This document shows, in pieces, positions 31,720 through 39,970 of a stretch of 56,357 bases of DNA. The notes below the pieces were generated by a model. That model ran no database searches and was not told where the DNA came from. It saw only the letters and a program-made list of their open reading frames with translations. Position numbers and translations under genes: made by a program. The stretch spans positions 1 through 56,357 of the forward strand of contig NZ_WHNY01000076.1 of assembly GCF_013141695.1 (NCBI RefSeq), read 5' to 3'. Source of the stretch: Paenibacillus plantarum. Lineage in GTDB: Bacteria; Bacillota; Bacilli; Paenibacillales; NBRC-103111. The stretch's first letter is position 1, and each line of letters opens with the position of its first letter.

Positions 31720-32163
31720 CTACTTCTGGTACACGCGCTTCTCTGAAATCTTCCCATCGTTAAAATAGACGATTTCCGCATAATACCCTGCTTGATTAGA
31801 GATCGCAAATTCATAGGTTCGTTTACCATTCTCCTCTTTCACTAACTTCCCTTTGGACCCCGTCTGTTTAATCAAATCATCGTAGGTACTCGTCAATGTG
31901 ATTTTCTCCACTTGTTCTTTCGTTAACGTGGAAGGTGTCTCTGCTGCTCCGCCACCAGTTGTTCCCTTTGGTGTAGACGTAGGTGTCGCAGGTGTCGCTG
32001 TTACAGCACCTCCTGCACTCGTCCCACTAGGCGTCGCTGAGGCCCCTGCTGAGGGCTGTACCGTCACACCTGGTGATGGACTAACTGTCGTCGTATCGTC
32101 CTTCTTAGAGCAGCCTGAGGCCACCACAGCAAGCATTGCTAGGGCTAGTATCCATTTATTCAT
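31720..32163 (-). CDS. uncharacterised lipoprotein
   Basis: A 147-residue lipoprotein. Seen: signal peptide and lipobox VVASGCSK with Cys18; a low-complexity Thr/Pro/Ser/Gly/Ala linker at about 24-75; and a C-terminal domain of some 70 residues (TLTKEQVEKITLTSTYDDLIKQTGS...) resembling the small BLIP/SmpA-like folds often found in Firmicute lipoproteins, a resemblance I cannot verify. Outer face of the membrane is expected. Its role is unknown. It is monocistronic, with a terminator shared with the yjzC-like gene. Confidence 0.82.
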   Translation of the reverse strand: MNKWILALAMLAVVASGCSKKDDTTTVSPSPGVTVQPSAGASATPSGTSAGGAVTATPATPTSTPKGTTGGGAAETPSTLTKEQVEKITLTSTYDDLIKQTGSKGKLVKEENGKRTYEFAISNQAGYYAEIVYFNDGKISEKRVYQK

Positions 32164-32281
32164 TTATCTCGTCCTCCTACGTAACTATTTGCCATAACCT
32201 AACTGTTAGGTTGCTTCAGATCTTTACTTTCTATCCCTTCTCTTCATATAAACCATTATCACGATATCGAAACAGGAAAAT

Positions 32282-32322
32282 AAAAAAGCCGCCCATATCC
32301 CCGAAGGATATAAACGGCTTTC
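32282..32322 (-). terminator. terminator after tRNA-Ser
   Basis: On the minus strand AAAGCCGTTTATATCC pairs with GGATATGGGCGGCTTT (G-T pairs) across a 5-nt loop, followed by six T. Confidence 0.9.
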
Positions 32323-32340
32323 ATCTGGTGTGTTCTAGTA

Positions 32341-32428
32341 CGGAAAGAGTGGGAGTCGAACCCACGCACGCCTCGCGACGCCTAACTGATTTCGAGTCAG
32401 CCCCCTTGGACCACTTGGGTACCTTTCC
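32341..32428 (-). tRNA. tRNA-Ser (anticodon CGA)
   Basis: An 88-nt class II tRNA without an encoded CCA end. Seen on the minus strand: acceptor GGAAAGG with TCTTTCC and discriminator G; anticodon stem-loop GCTGA-CTCGAAA-TCAGT with anticodon CGA, reading UCG; a long variable arm GGCGTCGCGAGGCGTGC typical of tRNA-Ser; and the T arm GTGGG-TTCGACT-CCCAC. A terminator follows. All identity elements expected for serine are present. Confidence 0.96.
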
Positions 32429-32504
32429 AAGAAAATGAGAACAGGACTTATTGTATCAAAAAAGTCTGTCTCTCGCAAGTGTTTTACTAATATTTATGGA
32501 AAAG

Positions 32505-32720
32505 CTAATTGGACTCTTCCTCTGCTGCCGCATTGCTGCGCAATATTTTTTTGAGCTTGCTTTCGAACTTCGTTCTTGGCACTAAGACGCTGTGCTTACA
32601 GCCTACACATTTAATCCGAATGTCCATCCCCATTCGAATAATTTCCATTTCATTTGTACCGCATGGATGGGGCTTTTTCATCTGTACAACGTCGCCAAGT
32701 TGGTATTCCTTCTTCTCCAT
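32505..32720 (-). CDS. DUF951 family protein
   Basis: A 71-residue protein of the DUF951 family, encoded next to mscS-type and parB genes in many Firmicutes. Seen: LGDVVQMKKPHPCGTNEMEI, with KKPHPCG being the family signature, then DIRIKCVGC, the Cys pair possibly making a zinc ribbon with the first Cys, and a basic C-terminus. It might bind nucleic acid, but no function is established. The start at 32720 has AGGGGA upstream and is one base from the stop of the preceding mscS-type gene; the frame opens 36 bases earlier. Confidence 0.9.
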   Translation of the reverse strand: MEKKEYQLGDVVQMKKPHPCGTNEMEIIRMGMDIRIKCVGCKHSVLVPRTKFESKLKKILRSNAAAEEESN

Positions 32721-32721
32721 C

Positions 32722-33576
32722 TTAGTTCCCCTCCACCTTTTCCTGTTTAATGCCATGGGTATCTAAATACTTCTTAATCTCTGCATTTAGAATACGGCTG
32801 ACTTCGCCTTGCTTGTTAGGCTTACATTCCGCAATAACCCGTATCTTCAAATCCGTGTTTCCAACCATTTGCACACCGAGCACTTGTGGCGCTTTAACGA
32901 TACTCTCTGTGCGTTCATGCACTTCAGCAACAACTTCATTTAATAAGACAATCGCACGATCAATGTCAGCGTCATAAGCGATAGATACGTCGACGATAGC
33001 AATCGAATTATAAGTGGAAAAGTTCGTCACTTGCTTGATGTTTCCGTTAGGAATGATGTGAACCTCACCGGTCCAGCTTTTGATCCGAGTCACACGAATA
33101 CCGATTTCCTCAACCGTTCCTTTGAACTGATCGATCTGAATCACATCGCCAACGCCGAATTGATCTTCGAAAATAATAAAGAACCCCGTAATGACATCCT
33201 TCACCAAACTCTGTGCTCCGAAACCTATCGCCAATCCAAGAACACCTGCACCCGCTAGTAAGGGGCCTAAATTCAATCCTACTTGACCAAGGATCAACAT
33301 AATAGCAACTAGATTTACTGTATAGGCAATAAGATTATGTACGAGAATTGAAATGGTATTCGATCTTCGTCTATCAATTTTAAGTGGTGACTTCTCTCTC
33401 GCAATTACCATATGAGCGATTGTTTTGTCAGCAATTTTGATAATAACTCTAGCAATGACATAGATAAGTACAATTTTGATAGTGATCCAGAATATCGAGG
33501 CAATGATTTCAGGTTTACTGATATGCTCCCGAATCCAATGCATCAAATCTTCGAAATATTGTGTTTCGTAAGACAC
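32722..33576 (-). CDS. small-conductance mechanosensitive channel (MscS family)
   Basis: A 284-residue MscS channel that releases solutes at hypo-osmotic shock. Seen: three hydrophobic helices in about residues 20-140, the pore helix LAGAGVLGLAIGFGAQSLVKD with Gly/Ala packing, the beta domain FFIIFEDQFGVGDVIQI, and the C-terminal mixed domain (EIGIRVTRIKSWTGEVHIIPNG). Initiation is a GTG at 33576 with GGAGG upstream. It follows DUF3343 by 12 bases and abuts DUF951, so the three are probably one operon. Confidence 0.95.
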   Translation of the reverse strand: MSYETQYFEDLMHWIREHISKPEIIASIFWITIKIVLIYVIARVIIKIADKTIAHMVIAREKSPLKIDRRRSNTISILVHNLIAYTVNLVAIMLILGQVGLNLGPLLAGAGVLGLAIGFGAQSLVKDVITGFFIIFEDQFGVGDVIQIDQFKGTVEEIGIRVTRIKSWTGEVHIIPNGNIKQVTNFSTYNSIAIVDVSIAYDADIDRAIVLLNEVVAEVHERTESIVKAPQVLGVQMVGNTDLKIRVIAECKPNKQGEVSRILNAEIKKYLDTHGIKQEKVEGN

Positions 33577-33588
33577 TAGTAAGCCTCC

Positions 33589-33831
33589 TTACTTTTCTAC
33601 TATGGTACCATATCCATCTTCTTTTTTAAAATAAATGCCTCTAATCTCGACATTCTCGCTCTCTATAATCTCTTGAACTCGCACAAGATCTGCTCCTGGA
33701 AATTCAATAGAAAGAGCGCATCCTGCTGTAATCTCTTTCGGCGTAGGCCTGATATCGATCTCAATATCCGCGTATTCTAGCAGCATCTCAGCTCTTAGTG
33801 CTTGTTGGGTAGAATCGAAAGCTAGCAACAT
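33589..33831 (-). CDS. DUF3343 protein (putative Se/S carrier-like)
   Basis: An 80-residue protein of the DUF3343 family. Seen: the N-terminal LAFDSTQQALRAEMLL and the segment RPTPKEITAGCALSIEF, where the Cys after ITAG is the conserved residue thought to carry sulfur or selenium. Homologues are often encoded near cysteine desulfurases and selenium genes; a desulfurase of the fitting type lies 1.2 kb upstream at 35033-36193. The carrier function is a family hypothesis, not shown. Confidence 0.88.
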   Translation of the reverse strand: MLLAFDSTQQALRAEMLLEYADIEIDIRPTPKEITAGCALSIEFPGADLVRVQEIIESENVEIRGIYFKKEDGYGTIVEK

Positions 33832-33865
33832 GATAGAAAATTCCAGAGAAAGCTCTCCTCTCTAC

Positions 33866-33895
33866 GTATAAATGTACCTCTCTCTCCATATACTA
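33866..33895 (+). promoter_or_regulatory. candidate forespore (sigma-G-type) promoter for yyaC
   Basis: GTATA (33866-33870), 18 bp, TATACTA (33889-33895), one mismatch to the sigma-G -10 consensus CATACTA. It is 33 bases before the yyaC ATG, and the yyaC family is expressed in the forespore. Confidence 0.45.
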
Positions 33896-33927
33896 GTAAA
33901 AAAGATTTACTACTTTGGAGGGATATC

Positions 33928-34551
33928 ATGAAATTCCATTTCGGATTCGACGGCGATAAAACCCCAGTGCAAGAACCTTTGAAAATTCAACATACCGATT
34001 CCAATACACCTCATCTGCTCGCCAAGCATTTGCAATCGATTTTTAGTAAACTACCAACCTATCAACCTATCGTCGTCATTTGCGTAGGAACGGATCGTTC
34101 TACAGGCGATGCTCTCGGTCCTCTCGTTGGCTCCCATCTTAATCGTACGACCACACTCCGGAATCTTCATTTATTTGGTACCTTGGATGAGCCTGTCCAT
34201 GCGATGAATTTAGCCGAAACCGTTGAAACCATTCACAAGCAATTTCAGAACCCTTTCATCGTCGCTGTTGATGCTTGTTTAGGGCAAGTTGCCAGTGTCG
34301 GCTGCATTCAAGTCGCGCATGGACCACTCAAGCCAGGTGCGGGTGTCAATAAAGATCTGCCTCCTGTTGGTGATATTCATGTCACTGGGATTGTGAACGT
34401 TGGCGGGTTCATGGAATATTTCGTCTTGCAAAATACGCGGCTTAGCCTCGTGATGAATATGGCTACGGTCATTGGCGATGCCCTCTACGCTTCGATCAGA
34501 CGGACGCAATCTTTTGCACCGAGTGCTACGACTGCTTTAAAGTTTGAGTAA
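33928..34551 (+). CDS. yyaC: spore protease-like protein YyaC
   Basis: A 207-residue protein of the YyaC family, structurally related to the GPR germination protease and hydrogenase maturation proteases. Seen: VVICVGTDRSTGDALGPLVG at about 51-70 and FIVAVDACLGQVASVG at about 111-126, the paired Asp-containing core; then GVNKDLPPVGDIHVTG. It is a sporulation gene in Bacillus. A GGAGGG ribosome-binding site and a candidate forespore promoter precede it. It is on the plus strand against its neighbours and overlaps the DUF4446 gene by 26 bases at their 3' ends. Confidence 0.93.
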   Translation: MKFHFGFDGDKTPVQEPLKIQHTDSNTPHLLAKHLQSIFSKLPTYQPIVVICVGTDRSTGDALGPLVGSHLNRTTTLRNLHLFGTLDEPVHAMNLAETVETIHKQFQNPFIVAVDACLGQVASVGCIQVAHGPLKPGAGVNKDLPPVGDIHVTGIVNVGGFMEYFVLQNTRLSLVMNMATVIGDALYASIRRTQSFAPSATTALKFE

Positions 34552-35017
34552 GTGTTTCCTTCTCTTCTGGACTTAACGTGTAACTGGATTGCCCCTTTGC
34601 GATCGGCTTCGCATATACATACATTTGCTCTCGACTATGTATTCCCGTAATGATCACACCGTCCTGTTCTTCGTTCAGCATCGCCAACGAGAAACTGAGA
34701 TCACTACCACCTTCATTGAAGGCATTGTAGCGACGAACTTTAATGTTCGATGTCATCTTCTTCATGGACTGATGAATACCAGATATTTGGGTCGAAGCCT
34801 TAACGGATTCGGCCTTTTGCTCATTCAAGGCGTTCTGCATCTCAATAAGTAATTGTTCCATATTCTCAGCGCTTGTACCATTGATCATCCGAGTATATCG
34901 TTTTCGCAAGGATGACAATCGAATTGAAATAATGATGACCATAACCAATAATACAAGAATGAATGCGAAACAAACTAACATCACGTATTCTGCATTCAAG
35001 CCAAACAGTTCCCCCAT
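34526..35017 (-). CDS. DUF4446 family membrane-anchored protein
   Basis: A 163-residue protein of the DUF4446 family, usually encoded near parB in Firmicutes. Seen: an N-terminal membrane helix at about residues 12-34, a coiled-coil-like stretch (NMEQLLIEMQNALNEQKAES), and a compact domain with VRRYNAFNEGGSDLSFSLAM and GVIITGIHSREQMYVYAKPI, the most conserved part. No function is known. It lies 15 bases after the cysteine desulfurase gene, and its last 26 bases overlap yyaC. Confidence 0.9.
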   Translation of the reverse strand: MGELFGLNAEYVMLVCFAFILVLLVMVIIISIRLSSLRKRYTRMINGTSAENMEQLLIEMQNALNEQKAESVKASTQISGIHQSMKKMTSNIKVRRYNAFNEGGSDLSFSLAMLNEEQDGVIITGIHSREQMYVYAKPIAKGQSSYTLSPEEKETLTQTLKQS

Positions 35018-35032
35018 GCCTTATCCCTCTTT

Positions 35033-36193
35033 CTACTTCGCATATTGCGCTTGAATCTCTTTGACAGCTTCAATGAGTGCCGTTACCTCTTCGTCCGTGG
35101 TAAAATACCCGATGCTCGACCGCACTGCTCCCTTGGCCAACGTACCGGCAACTTCATGTGCAAGCGGTGTACAATGATAACCCGCTCGCACGGCAATTTG
35201 AAACGACTGGTCGAGGATAAAAGCAACTTCCGATGAATCCACATTTTGAATGTTAAAGGAAACGATTCCTGTTTTATTTTGTCCAAGCTTTGGCCCTAGA
35301 ATCGTAACTCCTTCAATTCCCAGTAGCCCTTCCATTAATTGCTGGGTATGTGCCCATTCTTTCGCATGAATCTTGTCCACGGTTTCCGCTAGGACGAACT
35401 TCACACCTTCATTCAATCCAGCGATGCCTGGTGTGTTCTGCGTCCCTGCTTCATAGCGATCAGGCCGTACTGTCGGCTGGTGGATGGCCTCCGACTGACT
35501 GCCCGTCCCACCATGCAGCAACGGTTCCAAATCAATGTCCGGATGGATGTATAACCCACCCGTTCCTTGAGGCCCCAGGAGCCCCTTGTGGCCTGGGAAG
35601 GCGAGCATGTCGATATTCATATCAACGACATGAATAGGCAGTACACCGGCGCTCTGAGCCGCGTCTACAAGCAGCTTCGCGCCGCGGCTTCTGCAGAGCT
35701 CCCCAATCTCTCCAATTGGCATGATGGTACCAAGTAAATTGGAGCTGTGATTCACCACAACAAGTGTTGTATTCGAGCGAAACGCTTCTTTCAAATCATT
35801 GAATTGCACATTCCCCTGCTCATCGTGTTGCAAATAGGTAAGCTCGACGCCAACTGAGGCTTTTAAATATTCTAGCGGTCTTCTCACCGAATTGTGTTCA
35901 ACATTCGTACAGATTACATGGTCGCCCGGCTTTACAAACCCTTTGATTGCTTGGTTTAGTGCATGTGTCGTATTTAAGGCAAATGAAATGTCATTAGGGT
36001 TTCTGACACCGAATAACTTGGCTAGATTCTTTCTCGTCTCGAACAATGTTCGGCTTGCCTTCACAGCCATTTGATGGCTGCCTCTACCAGGATTCGCTGC
36101 ATACTCCTGCATGCATTGCATCATTGCATCCATCACTGTTGGCGGCTTCGGCCATGAGGATGCTGCTTGGTCGAAATACATAACGTCTTTCAT
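35033..36193 (-). CDS. cysteine desulfurase family protein (class V aminotransferase)
   Basis: A 386-residue PLP enzyme expected to take sulfur (or selenium) from cysteine, making alanine. Seen: MYFDQAASSWPKPPTV at the start, CTNVEHNSVRRPLEYL, LVDAAQSAGVLPI, the PLP lysine in FPGHKGLLGPQG, and Cys in AGYHCTPLAHE, the likely persulfide residue. This set resembles the desulfurase subfamily that is often paired with DUF3343 proteins, one of which lies 1.2 kb downstream. The AAAGGGG site supports the start at 36193. It is the first gene of a unit with DUF4446. Confidence 0.93.
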   Translation of the reverse strand: MKDVMYFDQAASSWPKPPTVMDAMMQCMQEYAANPGRGSHQMAVKASRTLFETRKNLAKLFGVRNPNDISFALNTTHALNQAIKGFVKPGDHVICTNVEHNSVRRPLEYLKASVGVELTYLQHDEQGNVQFNDLKEAFRSNTTLVVVNHSSNLLGTIMPIGEIGELCRSRGAKLLVDAAQSAGVLPIHVVDMNIDMLAFPGHKGLLGPQGTGGLYIHPDIDLEPLLHGGTGSQSEAIHQPTVRPDRYEAGTQNTPGIAGLNEGVKFVLAETVDKIHAKEWAHTQQLMEGLLGIEGVTILGPKLGQNKTGIVSFNIQNVDSSEVAFILDQSFQIAVRAGYHCTPLAHEVAGTLAKGAVRSSIGYFTTDEEVTALIEAVKEIQAQYAK

Positions 36194-36262
36194 ATGTCCA
36201 GCCCCTTTCGAGAAATCCTACCCCGCATTAATTATAAATACCATTTCCAATTATATTTGGTC

Positions 36263-36321
36263 AAAAATATAGCATACCTTAGTTTGTTCCTTCTGTTCGA
36301 AAGAAAAACATAGGTATGCTA
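36263..36321 (-). terminator. hairpin after parB
   Basis: On the minus strand TAGCATACCT pairs perfectly with AGGTATGCTA across a 32-nt loop and is followed by TATTTTT. It starts 8 bases past the parB stop. Confidence 0.6.
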
Positions 36322-36328
36322 GCAATTT

Positions 36329-37201
36329 CTAAGAGATTTTACCTTGCAACAATTCTAGCAGTCGGTTGAGATCGTCTTTTGAATAGTAGAGCAACTCGAT
36401 CTTCCCTTTATCCTGCTGACTCTTAATTTTAACGGATGTCCGATAAATGTCTCGCAATTGCTCTTCTGCTTGATTGATATACGGATCTCTATTTTTTTCT
36501 TTTTGTTTTGCCTTTTCCTTTTCAGGGCCAGGCGGTTCTTCTAGCATCTTAATTGCTTCTTCAAGTTCTCTAACACTCCATTGTTTAGAGATCGTTGACT
36601 CTGCAAGTTCTTTCTTAACCTTATCATCCTTCACACCAACAATTGCTCTCGCATGGCCCATGGATAATGTTCCACGTGAAACATATTGTTTAATCGATTC
36701 AGGAAGGGAAAGCAATCTTAGGAAATTGGCAATATGAGATCTACTCTTACCAACCTTCGCTGAAAGCTCTTCTTGTGTTAAAGAGAACTGATCAATGATG
36801 CCTTGATAAGCAAAAGCGATTTCCAGCGCATTAAGATCCTCACGTTGCACGTTCTCGATCAATGCAATCTCCATAACCTGCTGATCAGAAAGAATTCTTT
36901 CTACAGCTGGAATGGTTGGCGTTCCTGCAACTTGTGATGCACGGAAACGACGTTCGCCCGCAATGATCTCGTAGCCCTTAAGTACCTTCCGAACAATGAT
37001 AGGCTGAATGACGCCATGCTCTTTGATCGATTCTGAAAGTTCCTTAATGCTATCTTCATTAAAATGCTTTCTAGGCTGATACGGATTAGCTCTCAATTGA
37101 GCTAGTGGAATCTGAATGACTTTATCGCTCTCATCAATATGCAAGGACGTAATTAATGCGTCTAATCCTTTACCTAAACCTTTAGAGAGGCCTTTGGTCA
37201 T
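36329..37201 (-). CDS. parB: chromosome partitioning protein ParB (Spo0J)
   Basis: A 290-residue CTP-dependent clamp that loads at parS, spreads, and recruits SMC. Seen: a basic start KGLSKGLGKGLDALI, the CTP-binding region QLRANPYQPRKHF and GERRFRASQVAG, the helix-turn-helix with LSAKVGKSRSHIANFLRLLSLP, and SMGHARAIVG, then a C-terminal dimerisation domain. It overlaps parA by four bases. One parS lies inside its own gene at 36668-36683. Confidence 0.98.
   Translation of the reverse strand: MTKGLSKGLGKGLDALITSLHIDESDKVIQIPLAQLRANPYQPRKHFNEDSIKELSESIKEHGVIQPIIVRKVLKGYEIIAGERRFRASQVAGTPTIPAVERILSDQQVMEIALIENVQREDLNALEIAFAYQGIIDQFSLTQEELSAKVGKSRSHIANFLRLLSLPESIKQYVSRGTLSMGHARAIVGVKDDKVKKELAESTISKQWSVRELEEAIKMLEEPPGPEKEKAKQKEKNRDPYINQAEEQLRDIYRTSVKIKSQQDKGKIELLYYSKDDLNRLLELLQGKIS
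36668..36683. promoter_or_regulatory. parS site inside parB
   Basis: TGTTCCACGTGAAACA matches the parS consensus TGTTNCACGTGAAACA and differs from the perfect palindrome at one arm position. It is within the parB coding sequence, as in B. subtilis. Confidence 0.92.
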
Positions 37202-37956
37202 ACTGAGATCACTTCCTTAGCAAGTTCTAAATAAACTTCCGCGCCCTTTGATCTAGGATCATACGTAATAATGGATTGCCCATGACTCGGCGCTTCACTC
37301 AAACGTACATTACGAGGAATAATCGTTTGATAAACCTTTGTTTGGAAGTACTTTTTAACTTCTTCAATAACTTGAATACCTAAGTTCGTCCTTGCATCAA
37401 ACATTGTCAATAGCACGCCTTCAATTTGAAGTCCTGTATTTAAATGCTTTTGCACCAATCGCACTGTGTTCAGAAGTTGGCTTAAACCTTCTAATGCGTA
37501 GTATTCACACTGAATAGGAATGATTACGGAATCCGCGGCTGTTAAAGAATTGATCGTTAAAAGGCCAAGTGATGGAGGGCAATCTATCAAAATATAATCA
37601 TATAAGTGTTTGACAAGTTGAAGTGACTTCTTTAATCGAACTTCTCTTGAAATGGTTGGAACCAATTCAATCTCTGCACCAGCCAATTGAATCGTTGCCG
37701 GTACAATTTTAAGATTCGGTACATTTGTTTCCACTGTTGCATCTTTCGGATGTACGTCATTAATCAATACATCATAAATGCAATTTGTAACATCAGCTTT
37801 ATTTACACCAATACCACTTGTTGTGTTCCCTTGAGGGTCAATATCAACCAAAAGGACGCGTTTACCAAGCGAAGCTAATGAAGCGCCTAGATTCACAGAA
37901 GTCGTCGTCTTGCCGACGCCACCCTTCTGATTCGTTATTGCAATAATTTTAGACAA
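37198..37956 (-). CDS. parA: chromosome partitioning ATPase ParA (Soj)
   Basis: A 252-residue deviant-Walker ATPase that works with ParB in origin segregation and controls DnaA. Seen: the deviant Walker A KGGVGKTTTS close to the N-terminus, VLLVDIDPQGN and LIDCPPSLG, and QTIIPRNVRLSEAPSHG near the C-terminus. I choose a TTG at 37956, giving SKIIAITNQKGG, which aligns with known Soj starts and is well spaced from GAGG; an ATG six bases upstream sits only about four bases from it and is the alternative. ParB follows with a four-base overlap. Confidence 0.97.
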   Translation of the reverse strand: MSKIIAITNQKGGVGKTTTSVNLGASLASLGKRVLLVDIDPQGNTTSGIGVNKADVTNCIYDVLINDVHPKDATVETNVPNLKIVPATIQLAGAEIELVPTISREVRLKKSLQLVKHLYDYILIDCPPSLGLLTINSLTAADSVIIPIQCEYYALEGLSQLLNTVRLVQKHLNTGLQIEGVLLTMFDARTNLGIQVIEEVKKYFQTKVYQTIIPRNVRLSEAPSHGQSIITYDPRSKGAEVYLELAKEVISV

Positions 37957-38076
37957 AACCATTTCACCTCTATCGCTTATGTTCCATAATGCTATTTAAC
38001 AAGCAGTAGTACTATCTTACCATATCTATCAATCAGTTACCTTATGAATATTTGATAGATTCGTGCCATTAGATGC

Positions 38077-38100
38077 AAAAAAAACGGCTTGCGCCGTTTT
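38077..38100 (-). terminator. terminator after noc
   Basis: On the minus strand AAAACGGC-GCAA-GCCGTTTT, a perfect 8-bp stem with a tetraloop, continuing into a run of eight T. Confidence 0.92.
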
Positions 38101-38120
38101 AGGTAGCTGGAATGCCTAAA

Positions 38121-38936
38121 TTATCGCTTAGGAATCTTAATTATAATTTCGTAATGATCTTCATGATCTTGTTCTGATGTATTAATATGTAAGCCCGAAC
38201 TTGAAACCATTTCAACCGACTGTCGAATGGTATTGAGAGCAAGTCGAACATCCTTCGTAAAGGATACACGACGTGACTTCTTAATCTTCGCCGCTTCCTT
38301 CAGAAAACTTATTTTGATTTCCGTTTGTTTAACGTTTAATTCTTTGGTGATAATCTCTTCTAGCAATTTCACCTGTTGCTCTTCTTGATCAAGAGCTAAT
38401 AAAGCCCGTGCATGGCGTTCCGTAATCTTGCGCTCCATCAATGCCATTTTAACAGGTTCGCATAATTGCAATAAACGAATCTTATTGGCGATTGTGGATT
38501 GGCTTTTGCCCAAACGCTGGGCAAGGCTTTCCTGTGTGAGATCATGCATCTCGATCAATTGGTGATACGCTGCCGCCTCTTCAATCGCAGTAAGTCCTTC
38601 ACGCTGCAGATTTTCAATAAGCGCAATGGATGCCGCTTGTGAATCATTAAAGTCCCGAACAATAGCTGGAATCGTATCAAGACCTAACTTTTTCACCGCA
38701 CGCAAGCGTCGTTCGCCAGCAATTAATTCAAATGTATTATTTTTGACTCGTACAACGATCGGTTGAATAATACCATGTGTTCGAATGGTTTGGCATAATT
38801 CATCAATACGATCATCATCGAATAACGTTCTTGGCTGATAGGGACTTGGAATAATACTATTTACGGGTATGTTTTTGACCTCATCCGTCGTCGAACGATC
38901 TGCAAGGCCAAATAGCTTCGATATTTGTTCTTTCAT
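38121..38936 (-). CDS. noc: nucleoid occlusion protein Noc
   Basis: A 271-residue ParB paralogue that binds many chromosomal sites and keeps the division septum off the nucleoid. Seen: MKEQISKLFGL, an amphipathic N-terminal helix used by Noc to bind membrane; PSPYQPRTLFDD and GERRLRAVKKLG of the CTP-binding fold; the helix-turn-helix LAQRLGKSQSTIANKIRLLQL; and ITERHARALLAL. That N-terminal helix and its place between rsmG and parA distinguish it from parB. I start at 38936 with TGGTGG upstream; TTG/GTG codons further upstream have poorer spacing. Confidence 0.95.
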   Translation of the reverse strand: MKEQISKLFGLADRSTTDEVKNIPVNSIIPSPYQPRTLFDDDRIDELCQTIRTHGIIQPIVVRVKNNTFELIAGERRLRAVKKLGLDTIPAIVRDFNDSQAASIALIENLQREGLTAIEEAAAYHQLIEMHDLTQESLAQRLGKSQSTIANKIRLLQLCEPVKMALMERKITERHARALLALDQEEQQVKLLEEIITKELNVKQTEIKISFLKEAAKIKKSRRVSFTKDVRLALNTIRQSVEMVSSSGLHINTSEQDHEDHYEIIIKIPKR

Positions 38937-39118
38937 AGGAAAACTTACCACCAACTCTTCCCGTAGTTTAAGCGATCAGTACAGTTTCAATAAACGGATA
39001 CAACGCCCTGTACAAGGTGCAAAGATCTTTTCGCCATTCCGAGACGATGTCATTCATGCTGTCTGATTCTAGTAAATTTAATCTATCAATTGCGAATATC
39101 CAACCACAACATCACAAA

Positions 39119-39160
39119 TAAAAGGTAAGGCGAAGCCAGTATATGACGGGCTTTCACCTT
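39119..39160 (-). terminator. hairpin after rsmG
   Basis: On the minus strand AAGGTGAAAGCC pairs with GGCTTCGCCTT (one bulge, one G-T) across an 11-nt loop and is followed by ACCTTTTATTTG, a modest T tract. It probably ends mnmE-mnmG-rsmG. The rest of the gap 38937-39240 shows only the parS site. Confidence 0.6.
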
Positions 39161-39218
39161 ATATAGGTATTCTCCATCGAAGGCCATAATCCTTCTCTAC
39201 AATAGGTAAGCAGGTAAA

Positions 39219-39234
39219 TGTTTCACGTGAAACA
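39219..39234. promoter_or_regulatory. perfect parS site
   Basis: TGTTTCACGTGAAACA is the fully palindromic consensus ParB-binding site. It lies in the noc-rsmG intergenic region, 6.8 kb from the dnaA start, among the origin-proximal sites used for ParB loading and SMC recruitment. Confidence 0.96.
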
Positions 39235-39240
39235 TTTCTA

Positions 39241-39966
39241 TCATTTGAAAAGTGGTTCCTTTAAAGGAATCCCCGCTTTCCTAGGATATTTAGCAGGCGT
39301 CGCAGACGTCTTCTGAATCTCTACAAAGTGTCTTACAGATTCTTCGATAGGTAGAATCATACGATTAACTTTCGTTACTTTTCCTCGCAGCTCTACTAAA
39401 CTATAGGAAGAGTCTTTAATCTCATCATCCACTTCGGAACCCTTCATTGCAATGAAAGTTCCACCACTCTTGGCAAAAGGAAGACAGAACTCATTTAGCA
39501 CTTGCAGTTTCGCAACAGCTCTAGCTGTGACGAGGTCAAAGTGATCACGATAGCGAGGAAGTCTAGCAACATCCTCTGCCCTACCGTGCACACAGTCCAT
39601 CTCCGTTAGAGCAAGTTGAGAAACAATTTCCTTTAAGAATAAAATCCGCTTATTCAAAGAGTCAACAATGGTAACTTGAAGATGAGGAAATGCAATTTTA
39701 AGAGGTATGCTTGGGAATCCAGCGCCTGAACCGATATCAGCAAGAGATTTAACCTTCCCCATATCGTAATTGAAAGCCACAGAAAGAGAATCATAGAAAT
39801 GTTTAAGATATACTTGATCTCTCTCTGTGATACCTGTTAAATTCATTTTCTCATTCCACTCTACGAGAGTCTTGTAGTACTGTTCAAACTGCGCTAACTG
39901 CTCCGTAGAAAGAGAAATGTTTTCTTTTGCTAATAACTCTGTGAATTGTTGCTGTATAGCATCCAT
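39241..39966 (-). CDS. rsmG: 16S rRNA (guanine527-N7)-methyltransferase RsmG
   Basis: A 241-residue SAM-dependent methyltransferase that makes m7G527 in 16S rRNA; loss gives low-level streptomycin resistance in other bacteria. Seen: the SAM motif LADIGSGAGFPSIPLKI, TIVDSLNKRILFLKEI, and FDLVTARAVAKL. The C-terminal end AKYPRKAGIPLKEPL is typical. It starts four bases after the mnmG stop, in the usual gidA-gidB order. Confidence 0.97.
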   Translation of the reverse strand: MDAIQQQFTELLAKENISLSTEQLAQFEQYYKTLVEWNEKMNLTGITERDQVYLKHFYDSLSVAFNYDMGKVKSLADIGSGAGFPSIPLKIAFPHLQVTIVDSLNKRILFLKEIVSQLALTEMDCVHGRAEDVARLPRYRDHFDLVTARAVAKLQVLNEFCLPFAKSGGTFIAMKGSEVDDEIKDSSYSLVELRGKVTKVNRMILPIEESVRHFVEIQKTSATPAKYPRKAGIPLKEPLFK

Positions 39967-39970
39967 GTCT

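Noticed and set aside
37957..37962. ATG at 37962 as the parA start
   Set aside because: Its spacing from GAGG is only about four bases; the TTG six bases on gives the standard Soj N-terminus. The ATG remains possible.
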